A stretch of DNA of 64,000 nucleotides from Vineibacter terrae (lineage in GTDB: Bacteria > Pseudomonadota > Alphaproteobacteria > Reyranellales > Reyranellaceae): the NCBI RefSeq assembly GCF_008039615.1, contig NZ_VDUZ01000040.1:1-64000 (forward strand), read 5' to 3'. The position numbers were made by a program, and so were the translations under genes. A model generated the notes under the pieces. The model saw only the letters and a list, made by a program, of their open reading frames with translations, had not been told where the DNA came from and searched no databases. Below are positions 1 to 9,304 of this stretch, in pieces (the first letter of the stretch is position 1; every line of letters begins with the position of its first letter).

Positions 1-2
1 AT

Positions 3-50
3 GTCCAGCAACGCGCCTTCGATCTGCTCGACCTGACACCCTCGCTGTAG
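3..50 (+). CDS. possible C-terminal tail of a gene cut by the window edge
   Basis: A reading frame open from the first bases of the window ends at a TAG at 48-50 and reads VQQRAFDLLDLTPSL. Only 15 codons are visible, so neither family nor function can be judged. The frame may simply be open by chance, because GC-rich sequence has few stop codons. Confidence 0.2.
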   Translation, partial: VQQRAFDLLDLTPSL

Positions 51-133
51 GCAGCACGAAACACTTCGCAGTCAACAAATCCCTGCGATCACAACAACTT
101 GCTCAATTCCCTCAGGGGTAACTTCGGTCTAAC

Positions 134-1687
134 CTATGCGCCGACGATCCCGGGCCGGCCGCTCTCGACCGTGAAGCTCCGGAGCGTGCGCGCGGCGGTG
201 AGCCGGTCGCCCACGTCCTCGATGATCCGCAGGTCGGCCACCAGCCGGTCGCGCGTGAGGCTGACGGCGAGATGGCCGCGGTGGCGGTTGTTGAACAGCC
301 GCAGATGCGGGTTCTCCGCCAGGCGTGCGGCGAACCAGGCATCGTCGCGCTGCGGCGCGCCCGAGGTGATGGACGTGCCGGCGAACTCGGCCGCGACCGG
401 CGCGTTGCCGGCCGCGGGATCAAGCAGGTCGGCTGCGATGTGGGCATGGAAGTCGCCGGTCAGCACGACGGGGTTGGACAGCCGCGCTGCGCGCATCGCC
501 GCGTAGAGCCGCGCCCGTGCCGCGGGGTAGCCGTCCCACTGGTCGGTGCGCCACTGCTCGCCGGGCCCGATCTGGAAGTCCAGCGGCGCCATCAGCACCG
601 GGTTGGCGAGCAGGCTCCAGCGCGCGCCGCCGGCGCGGAAACCGTCGTAGAGCCAGCTTTCCTGCGCCTGGCCCAGCAGGCTGAGCGCCGGGTCGAGGCG
701 CGCGGCGCAATCCGGACCGACGATGCTGGAGCCGCCGCGGCCGGGTCGCGGGCACGGCTGTGGGCTGCGGTGCTGCCGGCCGTCGAGCAGGTCGATGCGC
801 GCGAGGTCGCCGAACCGGACGCGGCGATGGATCGTGGCGCGCGGCCCTTGGGGCCGCAGCGCCGGGCGCACGGGCATGTGCTCCCACCAGGCGCGGTAGG
901 CGGCGGCGCGCAGCGCCAGGAACGCGGTGCGGTCCATCAGGCCCTGCGACTGCGCGTCGGCGTAGTCGTTGTCGACCTCGTGGTCATCCCAGATCACGAG
1001 CCAGGGCGCGGCGGCATGGGCACGCTGCAGGTCCGGATCGGCGCGGTAGAGGGCATAGCGGCGGCGGAAGTCGTCGAGCGTGACCGGGTTGTCCAGCACA
1101 TTGTGGCGCCGTGGCGGGGTGCCGCCCACGGACGACTCGTAGATGTAGTCGCCGAGGAACACGACGGCGTCGAGCGGCCGGCCGCGCTCGCGGATGGCGT
1201 CGCGCCAGGCGCCGTAGTAGCCGCCTTCGTAGTGCTGGCAGGAGCCGACCACCAGGTCGAGCCGCTCGACCGGCGCGCCCGGCGCCGCCGTGGTGCGGGC
1301 CCGGCCGATGGCGCTGACATGCCCTGGCGGCAGCAGGAAGCGATACCAGTAGTCGCACCCCGGCTGCAGGCCGCTCACCTCGACATGCACCGTGTGCGCA
1401 TCCTGCGGCAGGGCCACCACCTCGGCGCGGCGCAGGATGCGGCGGAAGCCGGGGTCGCCGGCGACCTGGTAGGCCAGCCGGAAGGCATCGCCGGCCAGGG
1501 GCGCCGGCGTCACCGGGTCGGCCAGCACCCGTGTCCAGATCACGAAGCCGTCGGGCGTCGGCTCGCCCGACGCCACCCCCAGCCCGAACGGGTTGCGGTC
1601 GAAGCGGGGATTGGCCAGCCCGCGGCCCGGCGCCGCCACCGCGACCGCCGCGCCGGCCGTCAGCAGATGGCGGCGCGACAGGCTCAT
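134..1687 (-). CDS. phoD: PhoD-type alkaline phosphatase / phosphodiesterase, Tat-exported
   Basis: The 517-residue product begins with a twin-arginine signal (SRRHLL followed by an Ala/Val-rich stretch to about residue 26), so periplasmic export is expected. PhoD metallophosphatase landmarks are in order: SC at 149-150, GDY at 179-181, WDDHE at 233-237 and GDFHAH at 411-416, all probable metal or active-site residues. PhoD enzymes release phosphate from phosphomono- and diesters, usually with Ca/Fe cofactors. The gene starts only 4 bp after the stop of an OppC-type permease and is the last gene of that transporter operon. This suggests that phosphate release is coupled to uptake of an organic product (inference). 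No Pho box was identified by eye. Confidence 0.93.
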   Translation of the reverse strand: MSLSRRHLLTAGAAVAVAAPGRGLANPRFDRNPFGLGVASGEPTPDGFVIWTRVLADPVTPAPLAGDAFRLAYQVAGDPGFRRILRRAEVVALPQDAHTVHVEVSGLQPGCDYWYRFLLPPGHVSAIGRARTTAAPGAPVERLDLVVGSCQHYEGGYYGAWRDAIRERGRPLDAVVFLGDYIYESSVGGTPPRRHNVLDNPVTLDDFRRRYALYRADPDLQRAHAAAPWLVIWDDHEVDNDYADAQSQGLMDRTAFLALRAAAYRAWWEHMPVRPALRPQGPRATIHRRVRFGDLARIDLLDGRQHRSPQPCPRPGRGGSSIVGPDCAARLDPALSLLGQAQESWLYDGFRAGGARWSLLANPVLMAPLDFQIGPGEQWRTDQWDGYPAARARLYAAMRAARLSNPVVLTGDFHAHIAADLLDPAAGNAPVAAEFAGTSITSGAPQRDDAWFAARLAENPHLRLFNNRHRGHLAVSLTRDRLVADLRIIEDVGDRLTAARTLRSFTVESGRPGIVGA

Positions 1688-1691
1688 GCGC

Positions 1692-2900
1692 TCAGTGATA
1701 CGGGTCGGCGGCGTCGCGCAGGCCGTCGCCGAAGAACTGGAACGACAGGATCACCAGGATCACCGGCACCACCGGCAGCATCAGCCACCAGTTCACGGCC
1801 ACGACATTGATGTCGGTGGCCTCGTTGAGCAGCACGCCCCAGGAGGTGATGGGCGGCCGCAGGCCCAGGCCGAGGAACGACAGCGCCGTCTCGGCCAGGA
1901 TCATCGACGGGATCGACAGCGTCGCCGAGGCGATCAGGTGGCTCATGAAGCTGGGGATCAGGTGGCGCCCGATGATGCGCTGCGGCGAGGCCCCCATCAG
2001 CGCCGCCGCGGTGGCGAAATCCTCCTCGCGCAGCGACAGCAGCTTGGAGCGCACGGCGCGCGCCAGCCCCGGCCAGTCGAGCAGGGCAAGGATGATGGTG
2101 ATGCCGAAATAGACCAGCAGCGGCGACCAGGTCACCGGCAGCGCCGCCGACAGCGCCAGCCACAGCGGCAGGTGCGGGAAGCTTTTGATGATCTCGATGG
2201 CGCGCTGGATGATGTTGTCGATCCAGCCGCCGTAGTAGCCGGCGATGCCGCCGATCACCAGCCCGAGCACGAAGCTGAGCGAGATGCCGAACAGGCCGAC
2301 CGTCAGCGAGATGCGCGCCGCGTAGACGATGCGCGAGAACATGTCACGGCCCAGCCGGTCGGTGCCGAGCAGGAACAGCGTGCCGCCTTCCGACGGGCAG
2401 GCGAGATGGAAGCGGCCCTCGATGAGCCCCCAGAACTCGTAGCTCTCGCCCAGGCAGAAGAAGCGCACGGGATGGGTCGTGCTCTTGTCCTCCGTGTAGA
2501 TCCGCTGCAGGGTGTCGGGGTCGCGCTCCATCTTGTAGCCGTAGGTGAACGGCCCCACGAAGCTGCCCTCGTGGAACAGATGGATGCCCTGCGGCGGCGC
2601 GAAGATGTGCCTGATGTGCCGCGTGTGCTGGTCGTAGGGCGCGATGATCTCGCTGACCAGCGTGACCAGGTACATGAACAGCAGGAAGCCGCCGCAGATC
2701 ACCGCCGGCTTGTGGCGGCGCAGGCGCCACCACATCAGCTTCCACTGCCCGGCCATGTAGAAGCGTTCCTGCTCCGCCGTCAGCTTCTCGGCGACGTACG
2801 GATCCCACGGCTCCTTCGACACGACATGTGCCGGCGGAGGGGCGGGGGGCGGGGTCGCGACCGCGCCGGCCGCCTGTCGCGCCTCGTCCATGGCCGTCAT
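1692..2900 (-). CDS. peptide/opine-type ABC transporter permease, OppC-like, with long insert
   Basis: This 402-residue inner-membrane permease carries a DppC/OppC-type transport domain in its C-terminal half, including the conserved GTDRLGRDMFSR entry and the later LIPSFMSHL and SFLGLGL segments. The first helix is around AVICGGFLLFMYLVTL. Between it and the transport core lies an unusually long soluble insert of about 110 residues, including HLFHEGSFVGPF and YEFWGLIEGRF. OppC proteins are usually near 300 residues. The start is the ATG at 2900, which overlaps the stop of the upstream permease as ATGA; a second ATG lies three codons on. It pairs with the OppB-like subunit and the fused ATPase of the same operon. 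The substrate is not deducible. Confidence 0.93.
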   Translation of the reverse strand: MTAMDEARQAAGAVATPPPAPPPAHVVSKEPWDPYVAEKLTAEQERFYMAGQWKLMWWRLRRHKPAVICGGFLLFMYLVTLVSEIIAPYDQHTRHIRHIFAPPQGIHLFHEGSFVGPFTYGYKMERDPDTLQRIYTEDKSTTHPVRFFCLGESYEFWGLIEGRFHLACPSEGGTLFLLGTDRLGRDMFSRIVYAARISLTVGLFGISLSFVLGLVIGGIAGYYGGWIDNIIQRAIEIIKSFPHLPLWLALSAALPVTWSPLLVYFGITIILALLDWPGLARAVRSKLLSLREEDFATAAALMGASPQRIIGRHLIPSFMSHLIASATLSIPSMILAETALSFLGLGLRPPITSWGVLLNEATDINVVAVNWWLMLPVVPVILVILSFQFFGDGLRDAADPYH

Positions 2901-3895
2901 TTCTCCCTGCCGCCCTGCAGGCGGATGCGCGGGTCGAGCGCGGCCAGCAGAAGATCGGAAATCAGCGTCCCGATGACCGTCAGCACCGCCACGAGCAGCA
3001 GGAAGGTGGCGGCCAGGTTGGTGTCCTGCGTCTTGAGCGCGTTCAGCAGCATCGGTCCCGTCGTCGGCAGCGACAGCACCACCGAGACGATCACCGACCC
3101 CGAGATCACCTCCGGCAGGATATGGCCGATATCGGACACGAAGGGGTTCAGCGCATGGCGCAGCGGGTACTTCATCAGCAGCTTCAGCGGCGGCAGGCCC
3201 TTGGCGCGGCCGGTGGTGACGTACTGCTTCTGCAGCTCGTCGAGCAGGTTGGCGCGCAGGCGGCGGATCATGCCGGCGGTGCCGGCGGTGCCGATCACGA
3301 TCACCGGGATGATCAGGTGCTCGAGGACGGACCGGGTCTTGGCCCAGCTCCAGGGCTGGTCGATGTATTGCGGGTCCATCAGGCCGCCGACCGAGACGCC
3401 GAAATAGCGCTTGCCGACATAGAGCAGCACCAGGGCCAGCAGGAAGTTGGGGATCGCCAGCCCGATGAAGCCGATGAAGGAGGCGATGTAGTCGCCGGGC
3501 CGGTACTGATGGGTGGCGGCGTAGACGCCGATGATGAACGACACCACCCAGATGAAGATGATGGTCGAGATCTCCATCACCATGGTGAGCGCGATGCGCT
3601 CGCCGATCAGCTGCGATACCGGCTGGTTGTCCTGGCACGAGAGCCCGAAATCCCAGGTCAGCGTCCCCGACGCCCAGATGGCGTAGCGCTGGATCCAGGG
3701 CTTGTCGAGGTCGTAGAGCTGCTCCAGCTGATGCACCTTCTCCATGGCATTGGAGCCGCCGCTGGAGAGGATCTCGTCGATCTGCGCCGTCACGCAGTTG
3801 CCGGGCGGCAAGGTGATGATGAAGAACACGAGGAAGCTGATGATGACCAGGGTGGGCACCATGATCAGGAAGCGCTTGGCGACATAGCGCAGCAC
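2897..3895 (-). CDS. peptide/opine-type ABC transporter permease, OppB-like
   Basis: The 332-residue product starts MLRYVAKRFLIMVPTL, the classic DppB/OppB N-terminal helix, and ends with SDLLLAALDPRIRL, a typical OppB C-terminus. The intervening sequence has about six hydrophobic segments, with the cytoplasmic coupling region around RRLRANLLDELQKQYV and TTGRAKGLPPLKLLMKYPLR. It would form the heterodimeric channel with the OppC-like protein, whose start codon overlaps this stop by four bases. It lies 61 bp after the binding-protein gene, so the gap is short enough for one transcript. The family assignment is firm; substrate specificity is unknown. Confidence 0.95.
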   Translation of the reverse strand: MLRYVAKRFLIMVPTLVIISFLVFFIITLPPGNCVTAQIDEILSSGGSNAMEKVHQLEQLYDLDKPWIQRYAIWASGTLTWDFGLSCQDNQPVSQLIGERIALTMVMEISTIIFIWVVSFIIGVYAATHQYRPGDYIASFIGFIGLAIPNFLLALVLLYVGKRYFGVSVGGLMDPQYIDQPWSWAKTRSVLEHLIIPVIVIGTAGTAGMIRRLRANLLDELQKQYVTTGRAKGLPPLKLLMKYPLRHALNPFVSDIGHILPEVISGSVIVSVVLSLPTTGPMLLNALKTQDTNLAATFLLLVAVLTVIGTLISDLLLAALDPRIRLQGGREK

Positions 3896-3956
3896 TAGCC
3901 TGGCTCCCGCGGCGCTGCCGCCGCATCCCGCTTCCCCGTCGACACTGCGTGCACCA

Positions 3957-5978
3957 TCACTTCTTCTCGCTCAGCCAGAACGTGTCGGGCCGGTAGGCGC
4001 CGAAAAAGGCGTAAGGCTCCCAACTATAGACCCCGCTGTGCGGGACGTTCTTCAATTTCGACGTCACCACCACGGGCTGCTTGACGCCGCTGACGATGCC
4101 GATTGTGTACTGGAAATCGGCATGGATCTGCAGCATCCGGTGCCAGATGCGCTCCTGCTCGCGGCAGTCGGCGGTGCGGCTCCACCGCTCGGCCAGATCC
4201 GACAGCTCGCGCACCACCTCGAGGCTTTCGGGGATCGCCTCGCCCGACTTGCCGCCGGTTTCGCGGTACTGGCCGAACTTGGGGCACCACAGGACAGCCT
4301 GCGACAGGCAGGCGAGCTCCGCCGGATTGGAGCGGGCATCCGGCACGCTGTTTTCCAGGCCGCCCCAGATGGTCATCATCGCCTCGCCGCTGTAGATGCG
4401 GCCGCGCAGGATCTCGCGGGTCTGCGGCCGGGTCACCAGCTCGACCCCGATCTTCTTCCAGCTGTCGGCGATCAGCCGCAGGACGTCGGTCTCCTCGGTG
4501 CTCTCGCCGGCGGTCTCCAGCACGATCACCATCGGCCGGCCGTCGGGCAGCAGCCGCACGCCGCGCCCGTTGCGCTTGCGCACGTCGCCCTCGCTGCCGT
4601 CGGGCAGCGTGAAGCGCACCTTGTCGAGGACGCGGTTGGCTTCCTTGTAGTCCAGGCGGGTGTACTTGCTGCGGTATTCGTCGCGGAACAGCGGCGATTC
4701 GGGCCGCACCGTGTTGTTCGACGGCGTCGCCATGCCGACATAGAGGATCTCGTTGATCTCCTCGCGGTCGATGGCCATCGACAGCGCGCGCCGGACATTG
4801 GGCTCGCGCAGCACCAGCTGCCAGATCGGCTCGGCGTAGTTGAGGTTGGGGTAGAGCGCGAGATGCGAGCCGAGCCCGGTCTCCCACAGCCGCACATCGA
4901 AGCCGAACTGCTTCGCGCCCTGGCGCAGGAAGGTGTAGTTGTCGAAGCGCAGGTAGCGGGCCTGCAGGTCGCTTTCGCCCGAGCCGGCCTTCAGCGGAAT
5001 GAGGCTGGGCGACACCAGGTTCATGTGGACCCGGTCGATATAGGGCAGCTGCACGCCGCGGGCATCGACGCGGTGGTAGTACGGATTGCGCACGAAGGTG
5101 ATGCGGTTCTGGAACGGCGGCCGCGACTCCAGGATCCACGGCTGCAGCGACGGCAGGTCCGGGTTCTCGTTGCGGTACATGTCGTCGAGGCGGTTGTGCA
5201 GCGACGCCCAGGTGCGCTGCCGCAGCGCGTCGATCTTCTTCTTCAGCTCGACCGGGTCGGCGTATTTCTGATGGTACTGCTTGAGGTAGTGGGCCGGCCG
5301 GTAGATGAAGAGCGGCGCCGGCCGCGCCTGCGCCGGCAGGAAGAACGGGTTGGGCTTGTCCCAGGTGTAGCGGATCGTCGTCGCGTCGATGACCTCGACC
5401 TTGGGCGGCTGGCCGTCGACCAGCATCTCCAGCGGCGGTCCGCTGGGCGACAGCTCGGCGTTGTTGGCCACGTCCTCCCAGAAATAGCGGAAGTCCTCGG
5501 TCGTGAACGGCGCGCCGTCCGACCAGCGATGGCCGGGGCGCAGCTTGAGCGTGAAGATGCGCCCGTCCTCGACATCGACGTCCTGCAGTATGTCGGGCAC
5601 CAGGTGCAGGCGCTCGTCGAAACCCACCAGCCGGGCATAGCCGTAGACCACCATCATCCGCACCTCGCGGGCGATGGCCATCAGGGTGACGATCTCGCCG
5701 CCGGACCGTCCGGGGCCGTCCTTGCCGGCGAAATGATCGACCACCGACGGCACGCGCGGCATGCGCTCGGCGACGGTGGCGATCTTGCCGGCCTTGACGC
5801 TCTCGGCCAGGAACGGCGTCTCCTGCAGGGCCGGCAGCCGCGCGGTGTTGTCGACGATCTGCTGGGGCGCCGGACAGGCGTCGTCGGCGGCCGCGGGCAG
5901 GGCGGTGCCGGACAGCAGGGCCGCGGCGAGTGGCACGATCAGGCACCGCAGCCAGCCGGCCCGGGATGTCTGCCGCAT
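3957..5978 (-). CDS. ABC transporter substrate-binding protein, family 5, large
   Basis: This 673-residue product has a Sec-type signal (MRQTSRAGWLRCL, then a hydrophobic core ending at AAADD) and a family 5 solute-binding body. Characteristic segments are TLKLRPGHRWSDGAPFTTED, a VRRALSMAIDREEIN stretch and IYSGEAMMTIWGG. Family 5 proteins are usually 500-600 residues, so this is long, with extra sequence in the middle and near the C-terminus. It would capture a peptide, opine or similar solute in the periplasm for the OppBC-like pair. The ATG at 5978 follows the ATPase stop by 2 bp. A GTG two codons upstream, overlapping that stop as GTGA, is an equally possible start. Confidence 0.92.
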   Translation of the reverse strand: MRQTSRAGWLRCLIVPLAAALLSGTALPAAADDACPAPQQIVDNTARLPALQETPFLAESVKAGKIATVAERMPRVPSVVDHFAGKDGPGRSGGEIVTLMAIAREVRMMVVYGYARLVGFDERLHLVPDILQDVDVEDGRIFTLKLRPGHRWSDGAPFTTEDFRYFWEDVANNAELSPSGPPLEMLVDGQPPKVEVIDATTIRYTWDKPNPFFLPAQARPAPLFIYRPAHYLKQYHQKYADPVELKKKIDALRQRTWASLHNRLDDMYRNENPDLPSLQPWILESRPPFQNRITFVRNPYYHRVDARGVQLPYIDRVHMNLVSPSLIPLKAGSGESDLQARYLRFDNYTFLRQGAKQFGFDVRLWETGLGSHLALYPNLNYAEPIWQLVLREPNVRRALSMAIDREEINEILYVGMATPSNNTVRPESPLFRDEYRSKYTRLDYKEANRVLDKVRFTLPDGSEGDVRKRNGRGVRLLPDGRPMVIVLETAGESTEETDVLRLIADSWKKIGVELVTRPQTREILRGRIYSGEAMMTIWGGLENSVPDARSNPAELACLSQAVLWCPKFGQYRETGGKSGEAIPESLEVVRELSDLAERWSRTADCREQERIWHRMLQIHADFQYTIGIVSGVKQPVVVTSKLKNVPHSGVYSWEPYAFFGAYRPDTFWLSEKK

Positions 5979-5980
5979 CG

Positions 5981-7987
5981 TCACGCCGCCTTCTCGGTGG
6001 TGCGGCCGGTCAGCGCCGCCGTGGCGCGCACGAAATGATCGTTGCCGAGGTCGAGCCAGTCGAGCGGCTCGCTGCCGCTGTCGCGGAACGGCACCGGCCA
6101 TTCGGCTGGGATCGAGGCCTTGCCCTCCATCAGCGCGGTGAGGTCGAGCTTCTTCGACGGGTCCGGCTCTGGCACGGCCGACACCAGCGCCTGGGTGTAG
6201 GGATGCACGGGATTGCGGAACAGCTCCTTGCCGGGCGCCAGCTCGACAAGCCGTCCGGCGCACATCACCGCGATGCGATCGGCGATGTAGTCGACCACCG
6301 CCAGGTTGTGGGAGATGAAGAGGTAGGTGAGCCCCAGGCGGTCCTGCAGGTCGCGCAGCAGGTTCAGGATCTGGGCCTGGATCGAGACGTCCAGCGCCGA
6401 GACCGGCTCGTCGCAGATCACCATGTCGGGGCGCAGCGCCAGCGCGCGCGCGATGCCCAGGCGCTGGCGCTGGCCACCGGAGAAGGAGTGCGGATAGCGG
6501 CTGAGATGGCGGCGATCGAGCCCGACCAGCTCCATCAGCTCGCCGACCATCTCGCGGCGATGCGCGGCGTCGCCGACATCGTGGATCACCAGCGGCTCGC
6601 TGATGATGTCGAACACCGTCATGCGCGGGTTGAGCGAGCTGAACGGGTCCTGGAAGATGAACTGCAGCTTGCGGCGGAATTCGATCAGCTCGTGGTTGCG
6701 CAGCGCCAGCACGTCGATCTTGCGGCCCCAGTCGTCGTAGACCACGCCACCGCCCTGGTCCGACATGGCCTGGTCGGCGGTGATGGCGCGCATCAGGATC
6801 TTGCTGAGCGTGGTCTTGCCGCAGCCGCTTTCGCCCACCAGGCCCAGGCACTCGCCGCGCCGCACGTCGAAGCTGACGTCGTTGACGGCGTGCACGGTGC
6901 GCGTGCGGCCGATGCCCCATAGCGCTTCGAAGAGCGTGTCGGCCTTCTTGATGGCGTAGGTCTTGTGCAGGTGCCGCACCGACAGCACCGGCGCGGCGGG
7001 ATCGTAGCCTGACGCATGCGCGACCGGCTTCTTCTCGGCCAGCAGATGGCCGGTGGCCGGCTTGATCTCGCGGATCGGCACCAGCCGCTCGTCGTCGGGC
7101 ATGCCGAAGCGCGGCACGGCGTTGAGCAGCGCCTTCAGGTAGGGATGCTCGGCGTTGCGGAAGATGTCGTCGATGCCGCCGCTCTCGACCACGCGGCCGC
7201 GATACATCACCACCACTTCCTCGGCGACGTTCGCCACCACGCCCAGGTCGTGGGTGATCATCAGCATCGCCATGCCGAGCTCGGCCTGCAGATCCTTCAT
7301 CAGCTTCAGGATCTGGGCCTGGATGGTGACGTCCAGGGCCGTGGTCGGCTCGTCGGCGATCAGCAGCGCCGGGCGGCAGACCAGCGCCATGGCGATCATG
7401 GCGCGCTGGCGCAGGCCGCCGGACAGCTCGAAGGGGAATGTGCGCAGCGCCCGCTTGGGATCGGGGAAGCCGACCATGCGCAGCATCTGCTCGGTGACCT
7501 CCAGCGCCTGCTTGCGGTCGAGCTTCTTGCCCGCCGGCGTGCGCAACCCGTCGCCGATCTGCTCGCCGATCGAGTGCATGTCCGACAGGCGGCTGCCGTG
7601 CAGCTGCACCGCCTCGCCGATCTGATCGCCCACGGTGTGCAGCGCCGACAGCGAGGTCATCGGTTCCTGGAAGATGATCGAGATGCCGCCGCCGCGAATG
7701 GCGCGCATCTCCGGGCCGTCGCGGCGCAGCTTGGCGATGTCGATCGGCGCGGTCCGGTTGGTCCGCGGGTCCTGGAACAGGATCGAGCCGCCCACGATCC
7801 TGGCCGCCTTGGGCAGCAGCCCCATGATGGCCTGGCTGCAGACCGACTTGCCCGAGCCCGACTCGCCCACCAGGGCGACGGTCGCGCCGGGGTTGATGGT
7901 GAAGCTGACGCCGTCGACGGCTTTCAGGGTGCCGTCGTGAACGCGGAAGTGGACCTTGAGGTCATCGACCCGCAGCAACGCGTTCAT
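5981..7987 (-). CDS. fused double ATP-binding subunit (DppD-DppF type) of a peptide ABC transporter
   Basis: The 668-residue protein contains two complete ABC domains in tandem. The first has Walker A GESGSGKS at about 41-48, a signature LSGGLRQR near 189 and Walker B LLIADEPTTALD near 208. The second has GESGCGKTT, a signature SFSGGQRQRLGIARAL and DMVICDEPVSALD. Each is followed by an oligopeptide-transporter C-terminal stretch (YLKALLNAVPRF, YTQALVSAVPEP). Such fusions replace separate DppD and DppF subunits. An odd local near-repeat, HTVGDQIGEA then HSIGEQIGDG around residues 117-147, enlarges the first helical domain. The ATG at 7987 overlaps the upstream stop as ATGA, and the binding-protein gene follows immediately. 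Confidence 0.95.
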   Translation of the reverse strand: MNALLRVDDLKVHFRVHDGTLKAVDGVSFTINPGATVALVGESGSGKSVCSQAIMGLLPKAARIVGGSILFQDPRTNRTAPIDIAKLRRDGPEMRAIRGGGISIIFQEPMTSLSALHTVGDQIGEAVQLHGSRLSDMHSIGEQIGDGLRTPAGKKLDRKQALEVTEQMLRMVGFPDPKRALRTFPFELSGGLRQRAMIAMALVCRPALLIADEPTTALDVTIQAQILKLMKDLQAELGMAMLMITHDLGVVANVAEEVVVMYRGRVVESGGIDDIFRNAEHPYLKALLNAVPRFGMPDDERLVPIREIKPATGHLLAEKKPVAHASGYDPAAPVLSVRHLHKTYAIKKADTLFEALWGIGRTRTVHAVNDVSFDVRRGECLGLVGESGCGKTTLSKILMRAITADQAMSDQGGGVVYDDWGRKIDVLALRNHELIEFRRKLQFIFQDPFSSLNPRMTVFDIISEPLVIHDVGDAAHRREMVGELMELVGLDRRHLSRYPHSFSGGQRQRLGIARALALRPDMVICDEPVSALDVSIQAQILNLLRDLQDRLGLTYLFISHNLAVVDYIADRIAVMCAGRLVELAPGKELFRNPVHPYTQALVSAVPEPDPSKKLDLTALMEGKASIPAEWPVPFRDSGSEPLDWLDLGNDHFVRATAALTGRTTEKAA

Positions 7988-8484
7988 GCCGGCGTCTCCG
8001 CACCGGCGGGCAAGGCGATGTCGAGCGCCGCGAAGTTGGCGCGTGTCGCGGGGCTGATCTCGAGGTTGTTGGCGACCCCGGCGCGAGCGGCCAGACGTGC
8101 TACGTCGTTGAAGCCGTCGAGCGACGAATCGAGCCGCAAGGTGCGGCCATTCCCCGCCAACGTCATATGCATCCATCCTCCCTTCCGGTCGCGCCGGGTC
8201 GCGTAGTAGGCGAGCTTCAGCCGCTCCAACCGCTCCCACGCGATCCTGCCACCGAACGGGCCACGCGCCGCAATCCCTGAATCGTCGGCCACGATCTGTG
8301 TCGCATGCCGCAGCGCCGTGCGCGCGCCGAACAGAAGGAACAGCGCACCCAACGCAGCCAGAGCCAATGTGACAGCATTGCTGGCCACGAACAACAGCGG
8401 CAGGAAGCAGATGGCGACACCGACGGCGGCGCGCGCGTAGTCGGCGTAGAGCGCCGGACGGGCATAGTGCAGCGTCACGGTCAT
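7984..8484 (-). CDS. small membrane protein with PH/YcxB-like domain
   Basis: The 166-residue protein has two adjacent hydrophobic segments (about residues 20-55: GVAICFLPLLFVASN, then LALAALGALFLLFGA). A soluble part with the look of a bacterial PH-like (YcxB or DUF3093 type) fold follows, including GIAARGPFGGRIAWERLERLKL. I do not recognise a precise family. It is the first gene of the transporter operon and overlaps the ATPase start by 4 bp, so translational coupling is likely. A role in membrane association or regulation of the transporter is only a guess. Confidence 0.75.
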   Translation of the reverse strand: MTVTLHYARPALYADYARAAVGVAICFLPLLFVASNAVTLALAALGALFLLFGARTALRHATQIVADDSGIAARGPFGGRIAWERLERLKLAYYATRRDRKGGWMHMTLAGNGRTLRLDSSLDGFNDVARLAARAGVANNLEISPATRANFAALDIALPAGAETPA

Positions 8485-8512
8485 GGCCTCGCCGCGGCGG
8501 CGCGAAGATGCG

Positions 8513-9304
8513 TCATGAGCGAACGTCCTGGGGTTGGGGGAAAACCTCCGCTGGCGGGACTATGCGTACCGCAGGATGAGCGCACAATCGACTCCATAAC
8601 CGGTCCAAAAACGTCCAGATGTCGTCGTCGTGCACCAGGTGATGCGTGAGCATGCCGGTCGGCTCGTCGGCGATCGGCGACGAGGCCGCCGCGGTCCGGC
8701 GCGCGCGCAGGGTGTCGACCAGCAAGCCCACGATGAAGTCGTCACCGAGGAAGCCCTGCGTCGGGCGCCAGCGGATCGGGCCGGCATGGGTGTTGACCTG
8801 CAGCAGCCCGCGCACGGGGTTCACCCGTGTCCGCGCCGTGTAGGTCGACAGGCCACGATAGCCGATTTCCGGCAGCGCCGGCACCAGGGCCGGCGCGATG
8901 CGGTTCCACGGCGGCACCAGCACCGGCAGGAAGCGCTCGCCGAAGCCCTGCATCATCGCCAGCAGGCCGGTGCCCAGCTCGCCGATCACCACCTGCGCCG
9001 GCCGATGCGGGCCCAGCTCGACGCTCTTCTCGCCGGCCGGGGCATGGTTCTGGTGCGCGTAGCCATGCTGCAGCACGGCGACGTCGGCCGGCTCGGCCTG
9101 CAGCCGCGCCGTCAGCGACGCCTGCAGCGTGGCCGGAATGACGGCCAGCGCCAGGCCGATGCCGTAGGACGCGCGCATCGCCAGAAGCCGGTCCAGCGCC
9201 GGGCTGGCCGCCACCGCGTCGTCGTCGCGCCACCACAGGGTGGCTGAGCGCCCGGCATCCGCCCAGCGCGACAGCTCCTCGTCCAGGCTCGCCCACACGC
9301 TCAC
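8513..9304 (-). CDS. polysaccharide deacetylase-like protein (NodB-fold)
   Basis: The 263-residue product has landmarks of the NodB/carbohydrate esterase 4 fold: WRDDDA near residue 25 (candidate metal Asp), HGYAHQNH near 90 (candidate metal His pair) and PPWNRIAPAL near 130. CE4 enzymes remove N- or O-acetyl groups from polysaccharides or peptidoglycan using a divalent metal. No signal peptide is visible, which suggests cytoplasmic action on a precursor. The start chosen is GTG 9304, overlapping the stop of the upstream glycosyltransferase as GTGA. An ATG ten codons earlier (9334) is possible. It is the last gene of the 8.5-12.4 kb glycan operon. Confidence 0.8.
   Translation of the reverse strand: MSVWASLDEELSRWADAGRSATLWWRDDDAVAASPALDRLLAMRASYGIGLALAVIPATLQASLTARLQAEPADVAVLQHGYAHQNHAPAGEKSVELGPHRPAQVVIGELGTGLLAMMQGFGERFLPVLVPPWNRIAPALVPALPEIGYRGLSTYTARTRVNPVRGLLQVNTHAGPIRWRPTQGFLGDDFIVGLLVDTLRARRTAAASSPIADEPTGMLTHHLVHDDDIWTFLDRLWSRLCAHPAVRIVPPAEVFPQPQDVRS

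Noticed and set aside
1593-3407. Long plus-strand open frame opposite phoD and the permeases
   Set aside because: It is antisense to recognised genes, rich in Arg/Gln/His as expected for a shadow frame in GC-rich DNA, and shows no motif.
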